A stretch of 64,000 nucleotides of DNA, taken from positions 25,066 through 89,065 of the forward strand of contig NZ_RJZE01000031.1 in the NCBI RefSeq assembly GCF_003986935.1, read 5' to 3'. The position numbers and the translations under genes are program-made. The DNA is from Paraburkholderia kururiensis JCM 10599 = LMG 19447 (GTDB lineage: Bacteria > Pseudomonadota > Gammaproteobacteria > Burkholderiales > Burkholderiaceae). This document shows, in pieces, positions 1-9,172 of the stretch; positions within the stretch are counted from its first letter, which is position 1, and each line of letters begins with the position of its first letter. Under the pieces are notes generated by a model. The model saw only the letters and a program-made list of their open reading frames with translations, had not been told where the DNA came from and did not search any database.

Positions 1-785
1 CCGGCAAGGAAGGCAATCCGAATGCGTCACGCTACAGCGAGTCGACGGCCGGTGTGACGCGCCTCACCCAATCGCCTGGCAATGGGCGTGCCAACAACCA
101 AGCACATTCGGGCGTTCACGCTGCGCGGAGCGGGCGCCGACAACCACGATCAAGGCCAGCGACACTGGATCGACGATCACTGCGCAACGCCGACGAGCCG
201 CTACCCCGAGTACCGCAGCAGCCGGCAGAGCTTCGCTGCTGACGCACGTATTCGACGATTCCGTTGCTCACGCGCCGCCTTGCGAACAGGCTGCCGGAGC
301 AAAGCTTGCGATGCATGCTCAAGCATTCGCTTCGGCTGACCGACCGTTGGAGCTGCAAGGAGTCGTGGTGTGTCGAATGTGCCCGTGTGCGAGACGACAC
401 AACTTCGTGACAAGGCGCGTACGGCTCATGGACCTGTCTCCTGGAAGTTATGTCGTGACGCCCTTAACGCACCCTTAACGCGCCCTTAAGGCGAGAGGGC
501 AATTCTTGACTTATGCCGCATGCACGCATGGAGACTGTGAATATTTCTGAACTCCGGTCGGCGCTCAGGCCAGGCGCATTTCGCTAGCCATCTCTTCCTC
601 CATGGCCGAGCTGCGAGGCGCACTCGAGCGGAGGGGCACGCTTAAAAAGATCCGATGCCGCATTGTCACGAATAGTCAAATCCGGCACCTGTCAGCGCTA
701 CCGCGATGTATGCTCAGCGAGCAGGTTCTATTGTTGAGGTCCTACGTAGTCCAAATTGTGTTTCAACGACGGGGAGGGAATAAAA
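1..785. other. Gene-free stretch at the window edge
   Basis: I find no convincing coding region here. The open frames are short, arginine- and serine-rich and lack a recognisable family or good ribosome binding site. The only structured element I see is a set of three direct repeats (separate entry) followed by a possible TTGACT -35 hexamer at 506-511. The first bases could belong to the tail of an upstream gene outside the window, but I cannot show it. Confidence 0.5.
461..489 (+). promoter_or_regulatory. Three 11-bp-spaced CCCTTAA direct repeats, candidate response-regulator site
   Basis: CCCTTAA occurs at 461-467, 472-478 and 483-489, exactly 11 bp apart, so the copies lie on one DNA face. 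CTTAA-type hexamers separated by 5 bp are the known layout of PmrA/BasR and QseB boxes. A possible -35 (TTGACT, 506-511) lies just downstream on the same strand, a usual place for an activator site. The target gene is unclear: the next start codon is at 786. Confidence 0.45.
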
Positions 786-2249
786 ATGGACGTATCCAGT
801 TTCGTTTCGCCATTGCTGGCCGCCTTGGGAGGTTTTCTACCGAAGATCGCCGGAGCCATTGGCCTTTTGATCGTCGGTTGGATCGTCGCCGCAGTTCTTC
901 GAGTGGTCGTACGCAAGCTCCTGTCCGCATTGAAGGTGAATCAGCAGATCGCGCACGGCACAGGTCAGGTGATTCGCGTCGAACAGGGCGTCGCGGCGGG
1001 CGTGTTCTGGTTTGCGATGCTCGTCACCGTCGTCGGCGTGTTCAACGCGCTGAATCTCTCCGCTGTCTCGAATCCCTTTTCCGCGCTCATTGCGCGGATG
1101 GTGGATTACCTTCCGAACCTGATCGGCGGCGTCACGCTCGCGTTGATCGCGTGGCTCGTCGCATCGCTACTGCGTAGTCTGGCGAACCGCGCGCTGAGAT
1201 CGGGCAAGTTAGACGACAAGCTCACGGGCGGCGCGGGCATCGCGCCGGTGAGCGGCTATCTGGGCGACGTTCTGTTCTGGCTCGTGATCCTGATGTTCCT
1301 GCCCGCGGTACTGTCCGCGTTTGCGCTGTCCGGGCTGCTCGCGCCCGTGCAAGGCATGGTCGACAAGCTGCTCGGCGTCGTGCCGAACCTCTTTGCGGCG
1401 GCGGTGATCGGCTTCGTGGGCTGGATCGTCGCGCGCGTGCTGCGCGGGCTCGTGACCAACCTGCTCGCCGCGGCGGGCGCGGACAAGCTGGCGCAGAACC
1501 TGGACAGCCCGACGCCGGTGCGCGTATCGAGCCTCGTTGGCACCCTCGTCTACGTGTTCGTATTCGTGCCCACGCTGATCTCCGCGCTCGATGCCCTGAA
1601 AATCGAGGCGCTCTCGGGCCCTGCGACCAACATGCTCAACCAGTTTCTCGGCGCGGTGCCGGACCTCTTTGCGGCCATCGTGATCGTGACGGTCACGTTC
1701 TACGTTGCGCGCTTCGTTGCCGCGCTCGCGCAAAAGCTGCTCGTCGCCGCGGGCGTCGACGGGCTACCCGGCGCACTGGGTCTTGAGCGCGTGTTCTCCG
1801 GCATGCTGCAGCCGTCCGTGCTGGCCGCGCGCCTGATCGTGTTCTTCGCAATGCTGTTCGCGACAGTCGAGGCCGCCAACCGGCTCGGCTTCACGCAGGT
1901 ACGCGACGTCGTGACACTGTTCATCGAGTTCGGCGGCCATGTGCTGATGGGCGGCATGATCCTCGTGATCGGTTTCTGGCTCTCGAATCTCGCGCGTCGC
2001 GTCATCCAGCAAGCGGACAACGAACATAGCGAACTGTTCGCCCGCATCGCGCAGTTCGCCATTCTCGGCCTCGTGTTCGCGATGGGGCTTCGCGCGATGG
2101 GCATTGCCAACGAGATCGTGCAACTCGCGTTTGGCCTCGTGCTCGGCGCAATCGCTGTCGCTGTGGCGCTCTCGTTCGGTCTGGGCGGCCGCGAGGCGGC
2201 GGGCAAGCTGCTTGATCGATGGATAGGCCGCGGCCGGTCAGGCGAATAA
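786..2249 (+). CDS. Mechanosensitive-channel-like membrane protein with TM-helix repeats (CmpX-like)
   Basis: The 487-residue inner-membrane protein is almost entirely hydrophobic helices. A repeated unit resembling the conserved TM_helix domain of MscS relatives recurs (VGWIVAAVLRVVVRKLL near the start, then IAWLVASLLRSL and VGWIVARVLRGLV). It stops soon after the FGLGGREAAGKLLDRW segment that follows the last helix, so it appears to lack the large cytoplasmic beta domain of true MscS. CmpX-type envelope proteins have this architecture. I chose ATG 786 over an upstream start at 756 because GGGAGGGA lies just before it. A hairpin follows the stop. Channel activity is inferred, not shown. Confidence 0.8.
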   Translation: MDVSSFVSPLLAALGGFLPKIAGAIGLLIVGWIVAAVLRVVVRKLLSALKVNQQIAHGTGQVIRVEQGVAAGVFWFAMLVTVVGVFNALNLSAVSNPFSALIARMVDYLPNLIGGVTLALIAWLVASLLRSLANRALRSGKLDDKLTGGAGIAPVSGYLGDVLFWLVILMFLPAVLSAFALSGLLAPVQGMVDKLLGVVPNLFAAAVIGFVGWIVARVLRGLVTNLLAAAGADKLAQNLDSPTPVRVSSLVGTLVYVFVFVPTLISALDALKIEALSGPATNMLNQFLGAVPDLFAAIVIVTVTFYVARFVAALAQKLLVAAGVDGLPGALGLERVFSGMLQPSVLAARLIVFFAMLFATVEAANRLGFTQVRDVVTLFIEFGGHVLMGGMILVIGFWLSNLARRVIQQADNEHSELFARIAQFAILGLVFAMGLRAMGIANEIVQLAFGLVLGAIAVAVALSFGLGGREAAGKLLDRWIGRGRSGE

Positions 2250-2254
2250 TCGTG

Positions 2255-2278
2255 GGGGCGCGAGTCACGTCGCGCCCC
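2255..2278 (+). terminator. Hairpin after the CmpX-like gene
   Basis: A perfect 9-bp stem (GGGGCGCGA / TCGCGCCCC) with a 6-base loop begins 5 bases after the stop codon at 2249. There is no T-run, so intrinsic termination is uncertain. It could instead protect the 3' end of the message. Confidence 0.45.
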
Positions 2279-2292
2279 GCGCAATGCGGTAA

Positions 2293-2819
2293 TTGCCTCG
2301 CCTGAAAACCGTGCGACTCGTCTACCGGCCGGCAGAAGACCGGTCGATGACCTTCGTTCTGACGCGCGCATTCATTCACCAGAACAACGTCACGTTGGAG
2401 CGCCCGGCACCAGGCTTCGGCTACGTACGCATCAGCGGTTTCAACGAGCAGACCGTGCCCGATCTCGTGGACCGTTTGAAGGTCCAGAACGTGGGCGTTC
2501 AACCGGATCTGCCCGTGGACGACCACCCGCCCGATCAATCCGGCGACCTGCCTGCCGTGAGGGAGATCGATCTCGATCGCCATCTATCGAGCCACGACGG
2601 TCGCCCGGACACCGCGCTGGAGCAACGCATGCGCGTGAGGTCACAGGGCAACTGCAGACAATCGAGGCTCAACGTGCGCAGTCGTCCAACTCGAGCGTCG
2701 GTAGGCGGCCGACGACTCAGCCAGTGGTGTACGGCAAACCCGGCGACTTCATGCTGAGCGAGGTGCTGAACTGGTTGCAGCACAAGCCGGTGAGCTTGTC
2801 GAAAGCGAAGCCGGAATAG
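2293..2819 (+). pseudogene. Remnant of an S41 (CtpA-type) C-terminal processing peptidase, catalytic core missing
   Basis: The first part, from about 2305, reads like the end of a PDZ region and the start of an S41 domain (TVRLVYRPAEDR, then GYVRISGFNEQTVPDLVDRL). It then jumps directly to what resembles the late part of the same family (VGVQPDLPVDDHPP, then REIDLDRHLSSHD). The piece that normally carries the Ser-Lys catalytic pair is absent. From about 2640 the reading frame is disturbed, and a family-like tail (GDFMLSEVLNWLQHKPVSLS) reappears in another frame, ending at TAG 2817-2819. This looks like an internal deletion plus a frameshift, so no active enzyme is expected. The family assignment comes from motif memory, not alignment. 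Confidence 0.6.
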
Positions 2820-2942
2820 TGCGCGACACCACCGCAGTCGACACACCGCCAATGCATCGCTGATGCATCGCGCTTGCCGCCACCGAGACCGACGGCAAGC
2901 GCAACGCCGCCACCTGACGCCTGGCGCTTAACCGCGACGCCG

Positions 2943-4655
2943 CTAACTCGCCTTGCGTGCCTGGAGCGCCCGAATGCGGCCCACCGCCGCCGTGTCGGAC
3001 ACGGTTGCGTCGTACATCTTCGCGAGGTCAGCCTTGAGCGCGGTACGTGATCCGCCGTCCAGATAGACCATGTGCCCCGATGGGTAGAACCGCGCCGACA
3101 GGTTTTGCCGCACCGACTGGCTCACGAGCGGCATCTGCTGGAGATCGAGCACCGTCTGGTAGAACGGCGTGACGAAGTCGTAGAAGCCGTTTGCCGAAAG
3201 CACCTTGAGATCGACGTTGAGCGCCATCACGGCCGCGAGATCGCCCGCCGTATAAAGCACGATGTTGCCCTTCGAGTCCAGGCCCTTCTGTTCGCCCGTT
3301 GGGTCGATGTGGCTGAAGTCCCAGTTCAGGAACGCCTGGTCGTTCAGATCCGTGAACGACGAGTTCGACGTGTACTTGAGCTGCTCGTTCAGGTACTGGT
3401 TCCACATCGCGGTGTAGACGCCGCTCACCGCCGTCATGGTCGGATCGTTGCCGCCCGAGTTCGGATCGATTTTGCCGGCAATGCCGGTATCGATAGCGGT
3501 GACGCGACCGTCATAGGCGCCCAGCGCCACGCCTTTCGACTTGAGCAACGTCGTCAGGAAGAGCGAATTGCCGCGGCTGTCGTAGGCTGCAACGTCGAGG
3601 CTCCATGCAAGCAGCGTCGTCTTGTCGATGCCGGTGTACTCGGAGAGCTTTTCCACCGTGGCGTCGTCGGTCGACGGAAACTTGCGCAGAGCGGCGAGAT
3701 AGTCGGTGCGCGCGAACTGCGCGACCTCTTCCACGAACGCACCCAGGTCCGTTGGTGTGGGCGCCACGCCGAGTTTGCGGTGATACCACGCGTCCGCTGC
3801 TGCCGTAGGCAGCGCACCCACCGGATTGCCCGCCTGTGTGTAGTCGAGGATCGACGACTGCAGCGTGACGCCGTTCAGATCCACGCCGTCCTCATGCAAG
3901 CGGTACGCGAGCACGCAACTGCGTGCCGTGCCGTACGACTCGCCGAACAGATACTTCGGCGAATTCCAGCGGTTGTTCTTTGTGAGGAACCGCTTGATGA
4001 ACTGCTTGATGGAGTCGGCGTCTTTGTCCACGCCCCAGAAATCCCGGTTCTTGTGCGGCGCGATGGCTGCCGAATAGCCTGTGCCCACCGGGTTGATGAA
4101 CACGAGGTCGCTCTTGTCCAGCAGACTGTCCGGGTTGTCTTCGAGCTGATACGGCGCGGGCGGCGTGAAACCCGGCATCGAAGTCTTGATGCGCTTCGGC
4201 GCAAACGAGCCCAGCAGGACGAACACTGAAGACGAGCCCGGCCCCCCGTTATAGAAGAACGTGACGGGCCGCGCTTCTTCTTTCTGCCCGTCTTCTGTGA
4301 ACGCCACATAAAAGATCCTGGCATTCGGCTGCGAACTGCTCGGGTCGACCGTGACGAGGTGGCCCGCCGTGGCCGTGTAGTTGATCTTCTTGCCGCCAAT
4401 CACGATGGAATGCTTCGTAATGGCCGCGCTCTCGCTCGTATCCGTAACCGAATCGTCGGGACCGTTGCCATAGGCGACGGGGTCGAAGAATGGCTGGTCG
4501 CCGCTGCGGTGCGCTGCCGGCGACGACGGCACCGGAGAAGGTGCCGCCGCCAGTGCGGACGAAGCCGCGGAGGCTACCGACGCGCGCGATGCGGGCGACG
4601 CGTGGGAATTGTGGGACGACTGCACACTGCCGGAAGCTGAATCGGGGTTCGTCAT
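2943..4655 (-). CDS. S10 family serine carboxypeptidase-like peptidase
   Basis: The 570-residue protein carries serine carboxypeptidase hallmarks: the oxyanion motif NGGPGSSS at about 136-143, GESYG with the nucleophile Ser about 240, Asp about 493 in NGFYDFVTP, and His about 528 in PSGHMVYLD. It should remove C-terminal residues from peptides. The start at 4655 is preferred over a longer frame to 4688 because GGAG lies 5 bases upstream. The first 60 residues are a Ser/Ala/Pro-rich stretch with no hydrophobic core, so I see no signal peptide, which is unusual for a family mostly known as secreted or vacuolar. It follows the S53 peptidase gene by 120 bases on the same strand and may share its transcript. 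Confidence 0.85.
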   Translation of the reverse strand: MTNPDSASGSVQSSHNSHASPASRASVASAASSALAAAPSPVPSSPAAHRSGDQPFFDPVAYGNGPDDSVTDTSESAAITKHSIVIGGKKINYTATAGHLVTVDPSSSQPNARIFYVAFTEDGQKEEARPVTFFYNGGPGSSSVFVLLGSFAPKRIKTSMPGFTPPAPYQLEDNPDSLLDKSDLVFINPVGTGYSAAIAPHKNRDFWGVDKDADSIKQFIKRFLTKNNRWNSPKYLFGESYGTARSCVLAYRLHEDGVDLNGVTLQSSILDYTQAGNPVGALPTAAADAWYHRKLGVAPTPTDLGAFVEEVAQFARTDYLAALRKFPSTDDATVEKLSEYTGIDKTTLLAWSLDVAAYDSRGNSLFLTTLLKSKGVALGAYDGRVTAIDTGIAGKIDPNSGGNDPTMTAVSGVYTAMWNQYLNEQLKYTSNSSFTDLNDQAFLNWDFSHIDPTGEQKGLDSKGNIVLYTAGDLAAVMALNVDLKVLSANGFYDFVTPFYQTVLDLQQMPLVSQSVRQNLSARFYPSGHMVYLDGGSRTALKADLAKMYDATVSDTAAVGRIRALQARKAS

Positions 4656-4775
4656 GATCGCTCCATCGGATTCGTTATGCGTTTTCACGCCACGCGACCG
4701 CCCGGTGGCGAGTCGCGCCAGACGGAAACCGCCGGCAAGCCGGCGGCCCTTTCACCACACCACGTTCGCCAACGA

Positions 4776-6338
4776 CTATAGAGCCGCGGCGATTTTCTGA
4801 CCATTGGGGCTGCCAAGCCCCGTGCAGGCGTCCCAGCCCGGCGCCGCCTCGAAACTGCCGTTGTTACCCTGGGTGATGTCGTTGCACACGCGTTGAGCCT
4901 TATACAGCTTCGGATTGATGAACCCGGCCGGCTGGCCCTTCGCTGCATTGATGCGCGCGATCAGTCCCGCCCACAACGGCGCCACGGCGCTCGTTCCGCC
5001 CACCACCGTTTGCGTGCCGTCCACCAGCACTTCATAGCCCGTTGCCGGCGATGCGTCTCCCGCAACATCGGGCACGCCGCGGCCGGAAAGCGCAATTTTC
5101 GAACCACCGGTTCGCGTTACGCTCAAGCCTTCCTGCCAGGCAGGGACCGGGAACGCCCCGCTCACCCCGCCACCGCCCGCGCCGCCTGAAGGTCCGTCGT
5201 TCCAGACGGTTTCGCTCGTCACCGACTGACCCGATGCCTGCACGCTCGTGCCGCCGCAGGCAAGCACATACGGGCTCGATGCAGGAAAGTCGACGTGATC
5301 TGCGCCGTCGCTCACCCCGTCGCTCGATCCACTGTCGCCCGATGCCACACATACCGTAACGCCCACCGCGACCGCGGCTTGCAGCACGTTGTTGAAGGCC
5401 TGCAGCGATTGCGCCGTCCACGCCGTTTCCGGTGCCCCCCAACTGATCGCGATGACGGATGGCTTGTGCGTGGTGTCGTGCACCGCACGGCTCACCGCGT
5501 CGACGAAGCCGGCATCGCTGTTCTGAGTGAAATAGACGGCGATGGTCGCGCCCGGCGCAACGGCGCCCGCGATCTCGATATCGAGCGCTACTTCGCCGTC
5601 GGGCCCGCCCGGGTCGCCTGTCGGCCGATTGCTGCCCTGGTCCACGCCCACGGCCACCACCTTCGGCGCCGGCATGCCGAGGCTCGAGAAATACTGCTGC
5701 AGGTCGGCGTTGCGATATCCGCCGCCCAGTTCGATGACGCCAATGCATTGGCCGGCGCCGTCGCCAGCCGGAAACTCGTAGAGCGCGGCCAACTGCGGCG
5801 GCGTGAACGACGCGGTTTCGCGCGCCTGGGCCGGCCGGAACGGGGGGCGGATACGAAAGTGCGGCCGCGCCTGCGGACGATTGTCCAGCCCGAGCACGGC
5901 GGTGACGACGCCGTGCAGATCGTCTGGCAAGTTGACCGGCCCGGTGCGCCCGCGATAGCGGCCGATGGTGTGATGCTCGTAATGCTGCAATTCGACGTCG
6001 AACGCCTTCTGGAATTCGGCAATCGTGCCCTTCAGCACGACGGTGCACGCGGCGGCGTCGGAGCGGACGACGGCCAACCCATGCTGCGCCGCGAAAGCCT
6101 GCACCTTGGCAAGGTCGTCAGCGGGCGTGCCGAAGCGCTTCGCGAACTCTTCCCTCGAAAGCGGCTTCGCGTCCGGGGCGCCGGACTCCAGCTTCTGCAT
6201 GAGCGCGTGAAACGCCGGTTCGTCCCGGCGACGCAGCATGACCACCACCTCGATTACCTCGGCCGGGTCGCAATGCCCAACCACCTTTGATCCTTCAGCA
6301 ACTGCACGCTCACTTCCTGCCAGCGGATGTTTCGCCAT
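4776..6338 (-). CDS. S53 family (sedolisin/kumamolisin-type) peptidase with N-terminal prodomain
   Basis: The 520-residue protein has an N-terminal pro-kumamolisin-like activation region (about 1-160) and a sedolisin catalytic domain. The Glu/Asp pair of the triad is visible in DGEVALDIEIAG (about E249 and D253), the oxyanion Asp in SGDSGSSDG (about D335) and the nucleophile in GGTSAVAPLW (Ser about 450). The C-terminal region with DITQGNNGSF and GWDACTGLGSP fits the family's calcium site. Such enzymes are acid-active endopeptidases that process themselves. ATG 6338 is chosen over GTG 6374 because GGAGG lies upstream, although 10 bases away. No signal peptide is evident, so the export route is unclear. 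Confidence 0.88.
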   Translation of the reverse strand: MAKHPLAGSERAVAEGSKVVGHCDPAEVIEVVVMLRRRDEPAFHALMQKLESGAPDAKPLSREEFAKRFGTPADDLAKVQAFAAQHGLAVVRSDAAACTVVLKGTIAEFQKAFDVELQHYEHHTIGRYRGRTGPVNLPDDLHGVVTAVLGLDNRPQARPHFRIRPPFRPAQARETASFTPPQLAALYEFPAGDGAGQCIGVIELGGGYRNADLQQYFSSLGMPAPKVVAVGVDQGSNRPTGDPGGPDGEVALDIEIAGAVAPGATIAVYFTQNSDAGFVDAVSRAVHDTTHKPSVIAISWGAPETAWTAQSLQAFNNVLQAAVAVGVTVCVASGDSGSSDGVSDGADHVDFPASSPYVLACGGTSVQASGQSVTSETVWNDGPSGGAGGGGVSGAFPVPAWQEGLSVTRTGGSKIALSGRGVPDVAGDASPATGYEVLVDGTQTVVGGTSAVAPLWAGLIARINAAKGQPAGFINPKLYKAQRVCNDITQGNNGSFEAAPGWDACTGLGSPNGQKIAAAL

Positions 6339-6630
6339 GGTTTCGACACCTCCGGAATGCACGACGGTAGCCACGCGTTGCCCGCGCCGGGCACGGCCGC
6401 AGCACGCGCGCTGCGACTCGAACCCGAGGGGAATTTCGTTTCAGTGGGATAGCGCAGAACCGTCCGACAAAACCATTCAAGCACAGTTCCTGCGCACCGG
6501 CACCTGTCCGTATGGCCGATGGCGACGCATTCAGAAGATGACGCATAATGGGCCGCCCGCAGCTTCCGGTGCGTCGCAGTGCGCAACCGGGCGAAGCGCG
6601 GCGCACACCATCGAAGAACGAGGAATTCCC

Positions 6631-7146
6631 ATGTCCATTTCCATGTATCAAGCATCGGTGCCCGTGCTGCTGCACGGCTTGACCAACCTGCAAGCCATTC
6701 TGGGCAAAGGCGAAGCGCACGCGGCCGAAAAGCAGATCGATCCTTCGGTGTTCACGGGCGCACGCCTGTTCCCGGACATGCTGCCGCTCGCGCGCCAGAT
6801 CCATATCGCGACCGACACCGCCAAAGGCTGTGCTGCGCGGTTGGCCGACGTGGAAGCGCCGCGCTACGAGGACGTCGAATTCACGTTCGACGAATTGCAG
6901 GCCCGCATCCAGAAGACGATCGATTACCTGAAGGAATTCAAGCCCGCGCAGATCGACGGCTCCGAAGAGCGCACGATCACGCTCAAGATGCGCACCGGCC
7001 CCATCGAATTCACGGGCATGAGCTATCTGCTGCACTTTGTGCTGCCCAATTTCTTCTTCCACGTGACCACGGCCTACGACATCCTCCGCCACAACGGTGT
7101 GGAACTGGGCAAGCTGGATTACCTCGGAGCAAAGCGGGCCGCTTGA
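6631..7146 (+). CDS. DUF1993 family protein
   Basis: The 171-residue protein matches what I recall of DUF1993: an all-helical, DinB-like fold, starting MSISMYQASVPVLLHGL, with FTGARLFPDMLPLARQI in the middle and a YLLHFVLPNFFFHVTTAYD segment near the end. The start is well supported by GAGGA 6 bases upstream. The function of the family is not established; a relation to metal-dependent DinB/YfiT proteins is sometimes proposed. It is monocistronic and convergent with the LysE gene downstream. Confidence 0.82.
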   Translation: MSISMYQASVPVLLHGLTNLQAILGKGEAHAAEKQIDPSVFTGARLFPDMLPLARQIHIATDTAKGCAARLADVEAPRYEDVEFTFDELQARIQKTIDYLKEFKPAQIDGSEERTITLKMRTGPIEFTGMSYLLHFVLPNFFFHVTTAYDILRHNGVELGKLDYLGAKRAA

Positions 7147-7187
7147 AGATGTAGAAGGCGTTGGAGAGTGCCGCTGCGGCGGTCTTG

Positions 7188-7235
7188 ATCGCCCAAATCG
7201 CCTCAACAATCGCTTCAATCGCCTCAATCGAGCGA
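7188..7235. repeat. 9-bp imperfect tandem repeat (ATCGCCTCA)
   Basis: Five copies of a unit close to ATCGCCTCA occur at 7188, 7197, 7209, 7218 and 7227, with a 3-base break after the second. The block overlaps the 3' end of the LysE-family gene (stop at 7224) and lies between two convergent genes. Confidence 0.6.
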
Positions 7236-7907
7236 GAGTCGCACCGCGAACCCGATCAGCGCAGCCGAAAATGCCCAGCGCTGCGCAGTCTGCGCGAGTG
7301 GATGCGCGCGGACCCAGTTCGCGATGCGTGCCGCACCCAGCACGTAGAGGGCGTCGAAGCACGCGCCCATTGTGACCAGCACGACGCCCAGCTCCGTGAC
7401 CTGAAACGCCACGGGGCCAGCGTCGGCACGCACGAACTGGGGCAATAGGACTGAGCAGAACAGCAGGGCCTTCGGGTTGAGCAGGTTCGTCAGCAGCCCC
7501 TTGACGAAGTCGACGCGCCGCGGCCGCTGCAGCGCCGCCGACACCGCGGCTGCGCTGGCCGCAGGCTGACGAGGCGTGGCCGCGCGACTATCGCCAGCTC
7601 CGGCCCCCGGCAACGCAAACACGGGCGAACGGAATATCTGCACGGCGACCCATGCCAGATAAACCGCGCCCGCATACCGCACCACCTCGTAGAGCCAGGG
7701 TGCGTTGTGAAGCAGCGCGGCCACGCCGCACGCAGACAGCGTCACGTGCGTCGCGCGCGCCGCGCCCAGGCCGGCTGCGGCCGCGAGGCCGCTGCGCACG
7801 CCTCGTCCGATACTGGTTTGCAGGATCAAGGCCATGTCGGGGCCCGGCAAGGCATAGACAACGATCAGTGCGGCAACGAAGACGACCAGAAGGTGAGTGG
7901 AAACCAT
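7224..7907 (-). CDS. LysE/RhtB family amino-acid exporter
   Basis: The 227-residue inner-membrane protein has about six hydrophobic segments. It carries the LysE/RhtB signature near the N-terminus (YALPGPDMALILQTSIGRG) and the following small-residue helix pair typical of these translocators. Members export amino acids or derivatives; the substrate cannot be told from sequence. It is divergent from an Lrp/AsnC-type regulator that starts 150 bases away, a common exporter-plus-sensor pairing, so control by that regulator is likely. The region around residues 110-140 is rich in Ala, Pro and Arg and looks like an extended cytoplasmic loop. Confidence 0.85.
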   Translation of the reverse strand: MVSTHLLVVFVAALIVVYALPGPDMALILQTSIGRGVRSGLAAAAGLGAARATHVTLSACGVAALLHNAPWLYEVVRYAGAVYLAWVAVQIFRSPVFALPGAGAGDSRAATPRQPAASAAAVSAALQRPRRVDFVKGLLTNLLNPKALLFCSVLLPQFVRADAGPVAFQVTELGVVLVTMGACFDALYVLGAARIANWVRAHPLAQTAQRWAFSAALIGFAVRLSLD

Positions 7908-8056
7908 CGCAGAAAACCCCGGCAGGAACCCGTTTTGTCGGGCTCTATATTGCTATCGCGACACGAGGGATTTCTGGCGACTTTCAGTCCGTGGCCGGCT
8001 TCGCCTGGAGGAATACGCTAACATCCGCACTTAATTTCGAGAATTCCATTTTCACC

Positions 8057-8527
8057 GTGAACACCCCCGAACTCGACAGGATTGACCGCGCCATCCTCTC
8101 CGCCGTACAGGCGGATGGCCGCATCCCGAACGCGCGCCTCGCCGAAACGGTGGGGCTCAGCGAAACGCCCTGTGCTCGGCGTCTGAAACGACTCGAACAG
8201 GAAGGCTATATCGAGCGGTATCGGGCCATGCTCTCGCGCGAAGCGCTCGGGCTCGGTGTGGTGGCGTTCGTGTACGTGCGCTTTGCCGTCCACGACCGCG
8301 CGCTCGCCGACCGCTTCGAACGCGAGGTGTTGGCCATTCCCCGCATCCTGTCGTGTCATAACGTCTCGGGCAGTGCCGATTACATCCTGCAGGTCGTTGC
8401 CCGCGACCTGGACGACTACGGTACGTTTATGCGCGACGAGCTTCGCTGCCTGCCGGGCGTGACGTCCGTGGAATCGTCGCTATCGCTGCGCGAAGTGAAG
8501 GCCAACGGCGGACTGCCCGTGCCGTGA
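8057..8527 (+). CDS. Lrp/AsnC family transcriptional regulator
   Basis: The 156-residue protein has an N-terminal winged helix-turn-helix (LDRIDRAILSAVQADGRIPN through LSETPCARRLKRLEQEGYI) followed by a RAM/AsnC ligand domain with the usual beta pattern (VVAFVYVRFAVHD, CHNVSGSADYILQVVARD). GTG 8057 is the best start: the homology begins right after it, and upstream codons are not regulator-like. A GAGAA 10-15 bases upstream is a weak ribosome site. It should sense an amino acid and control the divergent LysE-type exporter. The shared 149-base spacer holds AT-rich stretches suited to an Lrp site, though I cannot define one. Confidence 0.88.
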   Translation: MNTPELDRIDRAILSAVQADGRIPNARLAETVGLSETPCARRLKRLEQEGYIERYRAMLSREALGLGVVAFVYVRFAVHDRALADRFEREVLAIPRILSCHNVSGSADYILQVVARDLDDYGTFMRDELRCLPGVTSVESSLSLREVKANGGLPVP

Positions 8528-8701
8528 GCAGCACGGGTTGGCGGGCGCGCCGCAGAGACCTTGCCGCCCTGCGGGCGGATCTCGTCGTCGCTCGCACCGT
8601 CGCCTTCCGCAGCCCGCCGCACGCCCGGTCCACCCCGATCCACGGTCCCGCCGAGCGCGAGCCGTTTGTCCCGAATCTGATTTGAACCTGACGGAGCATC
8701 C

Positions 8702-8935
8702 ATGACACCCGAAGAAGCACGAGCCGAAGAAACCCGCGCAATGGACCGTGTGCTCGCGGCGACGCAGCGCGTCCACACCACCTTTGCCGCCCTTCAGTCC
8801 CAGTTTCCGCCCAAGGGCGACGGACGCCCGTCGCAACTCGCCTTGCAGACGTTCGACGCCGCGCTGGAGGAGCTCGAAGAAGCCCAGGCAGCGTTCGACG
8901 AATTGCTGAACGACCTGCTTGACGGGAACCGCTGA
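8702..8935 (+). CDS. Small acidic helical protein, unknown function
   Basis: The 77-residue protein starts with ATG behind GGAG. It is Ala/Glu/Leu-rich and predicted helical, ending in an acidic stretch (LEELEEAQAAFDELLNDLL) that could form a coiled coil. I recognise no named family. The good ribosome site and coding-like composition support it as real. It has no obvious partner: the Lrp gene ends 174 bases before and the DUF72 gene starts 237 bases after. Confidence 0.6.
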   Translation: MTPEEARAEETRAMDRVLAATQRVHTTFAALQSQFPPKGDGRPSQLALQTFDAALEELEEAQAAFDELLNDLLDGNR

Positions 8936-9172
8936 CCGGCATACCTACCCGCCCCGGTCGCTTGCCAGCCGGCGAAGCACGATGGATCGAGCACGCAGGC
9001 GACCGGAACCGATTCGAAGGTGCCTTGCGGGACAGACCGTTAGTTGCGAACAAACATTCGAGGCGTCACGCCCCAATGCGCTCGCTCGCCAGCGAAACGC
9101 CATCCGCGTTCACGCTGTCTCACCCGATATCCGGCGCCGGCGCGCCGCGATAAGGGAAACAAGGGGGACGGC

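Noticed and set aside
54..413. Several overlapping open frames in the first 400 bases
   Set aside because: They overlap in several frames on both strands, are Arg/Ser-rich and lack ribosome sites, which is the usual pattern for non-coding GC-rich DNA.
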